The position numbers and the translations under genes are program-made. Of a stretch of DNA of 64,000 bases, positions 62,528-64,000 are shown piece by piece (position 1 is the stretch's first letter; each line of letters starts with the position of its first letter). Source of the DNA: Thalassobaculum sp. OXR-137 (GTDB lineage: Bacteria > Pseudomonadota > Alphaproteobacteria > Thalassobaculales > Thalassobaculaceae); NCBI RefSeq assembly GCF_034377285.1, contig NZ_CP139715.1, positions 744,001-808,000 of the forward strand, written 5' to 3'. The notes below the pieces were generated by a model that worked only from the letters and a program-made list of their open reading frames with translations, ran no database searches and was not told where the DNA came from.

Positions 62528-64000
62528 ATGAACGGCGCCGCCGTCGATACCGCGACCACTGAAACCGCAGACACAGATACCCTGGCCCTCGCCCGCGAGG
62601 CGGTGGAGGCTGCGGAGACCGTTCTGGCGACCGCCCGCCGGCGGGTTTCCGACCTTGTGGTGGTCAACGGACGGATCGACGGCGCCAAACTGGAGGCCGA
62701 ACAGACCGCCGCCCACGGGCTCGCCTGGCTCGCCACCACCGTCGAAGCGTTGAAAAGGCTGGTTTCCTGGGCCGACGACCTGACCGAGCGGGGCCAGGCC
62801 GGCGAGACCGAGCGGCTCATTCTCGGAGTCGCCGCCGGGGAGTATCTGGGCCAGATCCGGGGCGGTATCCCGATGGCGCAGACAGAGATGCTGCGCCCGC
62901 ACGATCTGGGACTGGAAGAGCAAGATCTCGCCCCACTTACAAGCGGTTCGTGCCAAAAGTTGATGCGCTATGGTAACGGTCAGGCCGCCCGGGTTGCGCT
63001 GGCCGACCGCCTGGCCGAGGCCATGGAAGCCGGCGACCCGGATGCCTTCGGCCATCACGGGCTGGACGAGACCCTCGGCATGGTGCGCGAGCAGTTCCGC
63101 CGTTTCGGCGCCGACCGGGTCGAGCCCCATGCCCATCAGTGGCATCTGGAGGACCGGCTGATCCCGATGGACGTGGTCGAGGCCATGGCGGAGCTGGGCA
63201 CCTTCGGCCTGACGGTCCCGGAGGAGTATGGCGGCCTCGGCATGGGCAAGGAGGCCATGGTGGTGGTCTCCGAGACTCTCAGCCGGGCCTATATCGGCGT
63301 CGGCTCCCTGGGCACCCGTTCGGAGATCGCGGCCGAACTGATCCGCCTGGGCGGCACCGAGGCGCAGCGCGCGCACTGGCTGCCCCGGATCGCGTCGGGC
63401 GAGATCCTGCCGACGGCGGTCTTCACCGAGCCGAACACCGGCTCCGACCTCGCCCACCTGCGCACCCGAGCCGAGAAGGCCGGAGAGGTGTGGAAAGTGA
63501 ACGGCAACAAGACCTGGATCACCCACGCGGCACGCACCGACCTGATGACGTTGCTGGTGCGGACCAACCCGGACGAATCCGGCTACCGCGGGTTGAGCAT
63601 GCTGCTGGCCGAAAAGCCGCGCGGCACCGAGGAGAACCCGTTCCCCGCCGCCGGCATGAGCGGCGGCGAGATCGAGGTGCTCGGCTATCGCGGCATGAAG
63701 GAATACGAGATCGCCTTCGACGGCTTCGAGGTGCCGGTGGGCAGCCTGCTCGGCTCCGAGGAGGGCCAGGGCTTCAAGCAGCTCATGGCGACATTCGAGA
63801 GCGCGCGCATCCAGACCGCCGCCCGCGCCGTCGGGGTAGCCCAGGCGGCGATGGAGCTGGGGCTTCGTTACGCCAACGAAAGGGTCCAATTCTCCAAGAA
63901 ACTTCAGGCCTTTCCGCGTGTCGCCAACAAGCTCGCCCGCATGGCGGCGGAGATCGCGGCGGCCCGCGCCCTCACCCTGCATGCCGCCCGCGAGAAGGAC
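62528..64000 (+). CDS. Acyl-CoA dehydrogenase with long N-terminal extension (partial)
   Basis: 491 codons are visible; the gene runs off the right edge. Residues 1-180 are an extra helical domain (TLALAREAVEAAETVLATARRR ...). From about 181 it is a typical acyl-CoA dehydrogenase: LGTFGLTVPEEYGGLGMG, TAVFTEPNTGSDLAHLRTRAE (FAD/substrate loop), KTWITHAARTD and ESARIQTAARAVGVAQAAME. It probably acts in fatty-acid or amino-acid acyl-CoA oxidation. The ATG at 62528 has GGGAG 8 nt upstream; an in-frame ATG at 62456 lacks proper spacing. Confidence 0.88.
   Translation, partial: MNGAAVDTATTETADTDTLALAREAVEAAETVLATARRRVSDLVVVNGRIDGAKLEAEQTAAHGLAWLATTVEALKRLVSWADDLTERGQAGETERLILGVAAGEYLGQIRGGIPMAQTEMLRPHDLGLEEQDLAPLTSGSCQKLMRYGNGQAARVALADRLAEAMEAGDPDAFGHHGLDETLGMVREQFRRFGADRVEPHAHQWHLEDRLIPMDVVEAMAELGTFGLTVPEEYGGLGMGKEAMVVVSETLSRAYIGVGSLGTRSEIAAELIRLGGTEAQRAHWLPRIASGEILPTAVFTEPNTGSDLAHLRTRAEKAGEVWKVNGNKTWITHAARTDLMTLLVRTNPDESGYRGLSMLLAEKPRGTEENPFPAAGMSGGEIEVLGYRGMKEYEIAFDGFEVPVGSLLGSEEGQGFKQLMATFESARIQTAARAVGVAQAAMELGLRYANERVQFSKKLQAFPRVANKLARMAAEIAAARALTLHAAREKD

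Overview
The window is a GC-rich (by eye roughly two-thirds G+C) bacterial chromosome segment. Gene content points to an alphaproteobacterium, most likely a free-living Rhodospirillales-type organism: GapR, MmcB, a RegB/RegA redox pair, an alphaproteobacterial-type glutamate-cysteine ligase, aerobic-type cobalamin genes (CobK, CobS, CobT), a CheZ-like phosphatase and UDP-glucuronate 4-epimerase. The taxonomic placement is inference from gene families; no rRNA is present.

Layout. 1-7.4 kb: a membrane-protein N-terminus, then metabolic genes mostly on the minus strand (GFA-fold protein, TauD-type dioxygenase, atypical SDR, low-GC lipoprotein, sugar-acid dehydratase with a divergent cupin) and a translationally coupled pair with a degenerate GGDEF domain. 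7.4-8.0 kb is a gene-free, partly AT-rich gap. 8-19.8 kb: gshA, rsmE, an NTF2-fold protein, gapR, a fused indolepyruvate ferredoxin oxidoreductase, two small PAS proteins, an epimerase, an SH3 protein, a hydroxyacid dehydrogenase and a likely 55-aa protein. 19.9-24.4 kb: SLC13-type and EamA-type transporters, a DHDPS-family aldolase and an SCO protein. 24.5-28.4 kb: cobK, a CobC-like phosphatase, cobS, cobT and a Nudix hydrolase. 28.5-32.2 kb: an ABC-2 exporter divergent from regB-regA.

32.4-49.7 kb is dominated by one 15.9-kb minus-strand gene for a ~5,300-residue glycine/aspartate-rich RTX (calcium-binding) repeat protein. It is built from RTX arrays separated by recurring beta-type modules, two pairs of duplicated non-repeat domains and a C-terminal FG-GAP-like propeller. 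Two stretches are almost perfect 27-bp tandem arrays (about 38 and 32 units). A degenerate-EAL protein lies on one side, and the gmhA-hldE heptose operon is divergent on the other.

52-64 kb: a 29-aa membrane microprotein, mmcB coupled to a pentapeptide-repeat protein, tam, an unknown gene divergent from a CheZ-like gene, tRNA-Gly(TCC) directly behind a BacNav-type sodium channel gene, a cytochrome c, GNAT and nitrilase-family enzymes in one operon, an ACT-domain protein, a C-terminal J-domain protein and an acyl-CoA dehydrogenase running off the window end.

Several gene ends carry REP/BIME-like double palindromes. Their arms differ from copy to copy but stay self-complementary. The most noteworthy content is the giant RTX gene with its homogenised arrays, followed by the palindrome family and several signalling proteins with degenerate active sites. 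No mobile element, CRISPR array or prophage was found.
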